Source: Actinomadura sp. NBRC 104425
GTDB taxonomy: Bacteria > Actinomycetota > Actinomycetes > Streptosporangiales > Streptosporangiaceae
DNA length: 64,000 nucleotides
NCBI RefSeq assembly: GCF_030269545.1
Contig: NZ_BSTN01000002.1
Span: forward strand, 62,001-126,000
Direction of reading: 5' to 3'
A model generated the notes under the pieces. The model had not been told where the DNA came from, ran no database searches, and saw only the letters and a list, made by a program, of their open reading frames with translations. Position numbers and translations under genes: made by a program. Shown piece after piece: positions 59,085-64,000 of the stretch. How positions within the stretch are numbered: position 1 is the stretch's first letter; every line of letters starts with the position of its first letter.

Positions 59085-61037
59085 TCAGCCCCAGATGGTG
59101 ACCTCCTGGCCGCGCTGGGCGGTGGAGCCGGGCAGCGGGTTCTGCCCGACCACCCGGTTGCCCAGCTTGCTGCCGATCTTGACCTTGAAGCCGGAGCTGC
59201 GCAGCGTGCGCCGGGCGTCGTCGAACGACTGGCCGATCACCGTCGGCACCGGGAGCCGGTCGCCCCGGTCGCCGGAGTCGTCGTCGCAGAAGAACTCGCC
59301 GATCAGGCAGTTGCGGCGGTTGACCACGAGGGTGACCTTGTCGCCGGACGACACGCCGGTGCCCGCCTTGGGGCTCTGCGACAGCACCGTGTCGCCGGGC
59401 TTCCCGTCGACCCGGCGCCGCTCGATCTCGACGTCGAGGCCCATGGAGCGCAGCCGGTTGGCGGCGTCGTCGCTCTTCTGCCCCACCACGTTCGGCAGGG
59501 ACATGCCGCTGCTGACGACGATCTGCACCGGCACGTCGGGGGACTGCTTGTCGCCCGCGGCCGGGTTGGTGCGCACCACGCGGCCCTTGGCCACCGTCTG
59601 GGACGGGGTGCTGCTCTCGCGGCCCGGCTGCAGGCCCTTGTCGCGCAGGATGCGCTTGGCGTCCTCCAGGGTGCGGCCGCGCACGTCGGGCACCTCGCGC
59701 GGCACCCGTCCCTTGGACGGGGTCAGCGTCACCGTCTCGCCCTTGGCGATCCGCGTGCCCGGCGCCGGGTCGGTCTTGGCGATCTCGCCCTTGTCGACCC
59801 GGTCGCTGTACTCCTCGGGGCCGATCCGGGCCTGCAGGCCCGCGTCGGCGAGCGCCCGGCGGGCGTCGGCCACCGTCATGCCGATCAGCCGGTCGGGCAC
59901 GTGGTCGTACTGGCCGGACGTCTGGTACCACACCGACCAGGCCAGCACCACGGCGGCGACCGCGCCGATCGCGATCAGCACGTACCGGGCGGGCGCGCCG
60001 ACCCCGCGCCGGGGGGCGCGGTCGTCCGGCGGCACCAGGGCCGGGCCGGTCTCGGCGGGCGACAGCACGGCGGTGCGCCCGCCGCCGGGCGGCGGGTTCT
60101 GCCCCGGCGGCACGCCCGGCCCGTTCGGCGGGGCCTCCAGGACGGCGGTGTGCCCGCGGGCCGCCTGCTCGACGCGCCAGTCGATGTCGGGCGGCAGGCC
60201 GCCGTGCACCTCGGCCGCCAGCGCCAGGAACTGCCCGGCGTCCTGCGGCCGCTGCGCGGGCTCGCGCGCGGTCGCCCGGGTGACCAGCACGTCCAGCTGC
60301 TGCGGAAGGCCCGGCACCAGGTCCGACGGCGGCGGCACGGCCTCGTTGACGTGCTTGTAGGCGATCGCCAGCGGGGTGTCGCCCTGGTGCGGCAGCTCCC
60401 CGGTGAGCAGTTCGTAGAGCAGCACGCCGGCCGCGTACACGTCGGTGCGCACGTCGGCGTCGCCGGACAGCACCTGCTCGGGCGCCAGGTAGCCGACGGT
60501 GCCGATGATCAGCCCGGTCTTGGTCATCTTGCTGGCGCTCTCGGCCCGGGCCAGCCCGAAGTCGGCCACCTTGACCTGGCCGTCCTCGGTGATCAGCACG
60601 TTCTCCGGCTTGACGTCGCGGTGCACCAGGCCGGCCCGGTGCGCGGCGGCCAGCGCGGCCAGCACCGGCTGGAGGATCTCCAGCGCGGCGCGGGGGCCGA
60701 GGCGGCCCCGCTCGGTCAGCAGGTCGCGCAGCGTGCGGCCGGGCACGTACTCCATGACCAGGAACACGTGCTCGCCGTCGGTGCGCTGGTCGAACACCGC
60801 GACCACGTTGGGGTGCGACAGCGCGGCGGCCGCCTTGGCCTCGCCGATGAAGCGGGCGACGAACTCGTCGTCGGCCGCGAGGTTGGCGTGCATCACCTTG
60901 ATGGCGACCACGCGATCGAGCCTCAGGTCGCGGGCGACGTAGACCGTGGCCATGCCGCCGCGCGCGACACGGGACTCAATGCGGTAGCGCCCGTCGAGCA
61001 CCCGCCCGACGAGGGGGTCGGCAACCGTCGTGTCCAT
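59085..61037 (-). CDS. pknB: PASTA-domain Ser/Thr protein kinase
   Basis: 650 aa. Kinase domain about 15-275: RGGMATVYVARD (P-loop), VAIKVM (Lys), VHRDVKPENV, ADFGLARAES, VGYLAPEQ. Juxtamembrane Pro/Gly region, one helix (about 352-370) and four PASTA repeats outside. PASTA domains bind muropeptides or lipid II and tune wall growth and division. TACACT (61045-61050) ends 7 nt before ATG 61037. PknB-type genes usually sit with pbpA/rodA and pstP; here it stands alone, so it may be a paralogue. Confidence 0.93.
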   Translation of the reverse strand: MDTTVADPLVGRVLDGRYRIESRVARGGMATVYVARDLRLDRVVAIKVMHANLAADDEFVARFIGEAKAAAALSHPNVVAVFDQRTDGEHVFLVMEYVPGRTLRDLLTERGRLGPRAALEILQPVLAALAAAHRAGLVHRDVKPENVLITEDGQVKVADFGLARAESASKMTKTGLIIGTVGYLAPEQVLSGDADVRTDVYAAGVLLYELLTGELPHQGDTPLAIAYKHVNEAVPPPSDLVPGLPQQLDVLVTRATAREPAQRPQDAGQFLALAAEVHGGLPPDIDWRVEQAARGHTAVLEAPPNGPGVPPGQNPPPGGGRTAVLSPAETGPALVPPDDRAPRRGVGAPARYVLIAIGAVAAVVLAWSVWYQTSGQYDHVPDRLIGMTVADARRALADAGLQARIGPEEYSDRVDKGEIAKTDPAPGTRIAKGETVTLTPSKGRVPREVPDVRGRTLEDAKRILRDKGLQPGRESSTPSQTVAKGRVVRTNPAAGDKQSPDVPVQIVVSSGMSLPNVVGQKSDDAANRLRSMGLDVEIERRRVDGKPGDTVLSQSPKAGTGVSSGDKVTLVVNRRNCLIGEFFCDDDSGDRGDRLPVPTVIGQSFDDARRTLRSSGFKVKIGSKLGNRVVGQNPLPGSTAQRGQEVTIWG

Positions 61038-61189
61038 CGCTGCGAGTGTAGGCGGCTTTTCCGGTGCGCATCATCAGTCGGGAGTATGAGGATCGATCCG
61101 CCCTTGATCGGTCGCGCACCGTGACCGCTCCGGGGCGGACCGCTCCCGAACGGGCGCCGGCGGCGACGGCACGTGCCCGGGGGCGCGGT

Positions 61190-62182
61190 TCACCGTGAGC
61201 GGGCGGCCTCGGGCGCCGCACCCTCGGCGGCGGGGCCAGGGGCGGCGGGGGAGCGGCGGGCGATCCGCGCGCGGACGGCGGCGAACCCGCCCCGCGACAC
61301 CGCCACCCCGGCCAGGCACAGCACGCCGCCCGCGAGGGTGGGCAGGCCCGGCACCTCGCCCAGCAGCGCCCACGACATCAGCACCACCAGGGCGGGCACG
61401 GCGTAGGTGGTCGCGCCCATTTTGCCCGCCGAGGTGCGGGCCAGCGCATACGCCCAGGTGGTGAACGCCAGGGCGGTCGGGAAGACGCCCAGGTACACCA
61501 TGTCCAGCGTCGCCTTCAGCGGAGCGTCGGCCAGTTCCCCGGCCAGCCGCCCGGCGAACGGCAGGCAGGCGGCCGTCCCCACCATGCAGCCGTACGCGGT
61601 GACCTGCAGCGGGGAGCCGTGCTTCAACGCGGGCTTCTGGCTGACCACCCCCACCGCGTAGGTGACGGCCGCCAGCAGGCAGAGCACCACGCCGAGCGTC
61701 GCCGACCCGCCGTCCGGGCCGCCGTCCGACAGCGAGACGCCCACCACGACGGCGCCGGCGAACGACACCGCGATCCCGGCCAGCAGGCGCGCCGGCAGCC
61801 CCTCCTTGAGCAGCCAGCCGCCCAGCAGCGCGACCAGGATCGGGCCGACGTTGACCACCATTGCGGCGGTGCCCGCGTCCACCTCCTGCTCGCCCCAGTT
61901 CAGCACGATGTTGTAGACGCCGAACCACAGCACCCCCGACACCAGGATGCCGGGCCAGGCGGCGCGCGGCGGCGGGCCCTCCCGCCGCACCAGGCACAGC
62001 AGCAGGAGCGTGGCCGAACCCGCCAGCAGGCGGCCCAGCGCCAGCGCGCCCGGGGAGAACTCGCGGCCCGCGCTGCGGATCGCCACGAACGCCGACGCCC
62101 ACAGCACGACCGTGAACGCCGCGGCGGCCACGGCGCGCCGGTCCACCGGCGGCCGGGCCGCCGCCTCTTCCTGTCGATCCAT
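61190..62182 (-). CDS. EamA/DMT-family transporter
   Basis: 330 aa, ten helices in two EamA halves (AAAFTVVLWASAFVAIRSAG and VVLCLLAAVTYAVGVVSQKPAL). Exporter of small metabolites; sequence does not name the substrate. ATG 62182 follows GGGGTG; GTG 62191 is possible. Basic Ala/Arg C-terminal tail. Unrelated in sequence to the other EamA gene except by fold. Confidence 0.87.
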   Translation of the reverse strand: MDRQEEAAARPPVDRRAVAAAAFTVVLWASAFVAIRSAGREFSPGALALGRLLAGSATLLLLCLVRREGPPPRAAWPGILVSGVLWFGVYNIVLNWGEQEVDAGTAAMVVNVGPILVALLGGWLLKEGLPARLLAGIAVSFAGAVVVGVSLSDGGPDGGSATLGVVLCLLAAVTYAVGVVSQKPALKHGSPLQVTAYGCMVGTAACLPFAGRLAGELADAPLKATLDMVYLGVFPTALAFTTWAYALARTSAGKMGATTYAVPALVVLMSWALLGEVPGLPTLAGGVLCLAGVAVSRGGFAAVRARIARRSPAAPGPAAEGAAPEAARSR

Positions 62183-62377
62183 GCGCTGCACCCCGGGAAG
62201 CGGACGTTTCCACGAATCCCCGAAGCGCCCCCGCAGGCCGGGGGCCCGGACGGCGGGAAGGCGGCGCTCCCGCGCGGTGGCAGCGCGGGCCGGGGAGGAC
62301 GCGGATCAGTCTGCGCCCACTCACCTTTCAGGTCCAGCGAGTATTTCTACAGGGAAGCGTTCAGCGTTCCTTCACCA

Positions 62378-64000
<1,623 letters not shown>

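Overview
The window is chromosomal DNA from a high-GC actinomycete. It has the aa3 oxidase with a CtaF-type subunit IV and the qcrCAB bc1 complex with a di-haem QcrC. It also has PIM-type mannosyltransferase, PASTA-kinase and L,D-transpeptidase genes, frequent GTG/TTG starts, many 4-bp stop/start overlaps and many leaderless promoters. Gene order around ctaCDF, the NlpC/P60 gene, the exonuclease/GIY-YIG gene, trpD, ctaE-qcrCAB, pimB-like, glkA, aroF, pknB and thiOSG matches what I recall from Streptomyces and, in part, mycobacteria. The extra cassettes suggest a filamentous genus outside Streptomyces (for example Streptosporangiales/Thermomonosporaceae). The genus is inference; the phylum-level call is firm. 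Both ends are cut: a TusA-like gene on the left and thiO on the right.

Layout. 1-4.6 kb: TusA-like protein and cysteine desulfurase (minus) diverge from the cytochrome c oxidase genes ctaC-ctaD-ctaF, which end in a strong terminator. 4.6-12.2 kb: cell-envelope genes (L,D-transpeptidase, M48 protease, secreted HExxH protein, NlpC/P60 hydrolase), a 13-bp tandem repeat, a c-di-AMP (ydaO-type) riboswitch on the minus strand, and a coiled-coil NYN protein. 12.4-22.9 kb: exonuclease/GIY-YIG fusion, rhomboid protease, AsnC-type protein, trpD, receiver-like protein, ctaE-qcrC-qcrA-qcrB and a PimB-like mannosyltransferase. 23-25.3 kb: an MFS exporter and a TetR repressor share a divergent promoter with two identical palindromic operators. 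25.5-32 kb: an accessory block with a degenerate LytM-like membrane protein, a four-helix cytochrome b, a NuoF-ferredoxin fusion and two secreted DUF proteins. 32-43.9 kb: small metabolic and housekeeping genes (SDR, GNAT under a CelR/CebR-type operator, acyl-CoA synthetase, CutC, phosphoesterase, glucokinase, acyltransferase) and a MacS/MacR-like two-component system. 44-46.3 kb: a three-gene operon of a TIGR04222-type membrane protein with a seven-cysteine Gly-rich tail, a DUF692/MNIO enzyme and a small helical protein. 46.4-52.3 kb: 6-phosphofructokinase behind a DasR-type site, ThiI, a DUF5954 protein, an EamA exporter behind a tiny Tyr/Trp-containing ORF, and DAHP synthase behind an aromatic leader peptide and attenuator hairpin. 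52.4-58 kb: molybdopterin oxidoreductase, LytS/LytTR pair with an SSS symporter and small partner, and a 49-codon mini-gene with its own promoter and terminator. 58-64 kb (all minus): endonuclease IV, PASTA kinase, a second EamA transporter, and thiO-thiS-thiG.

Most is conserved actinobacterial core (respiration, aromatic and thiamine biosynthesis, glycolytic entry, wall remodelling). The least explained parts are the MNIO/Cys-tail operon, the NuoF-cytochrome b module, the riboswitch whose target is unclear, and the two aromatic mini-ORFs. No tRNA, rRNA, CRISPR array, insertion sequence or prophage gene was seen.
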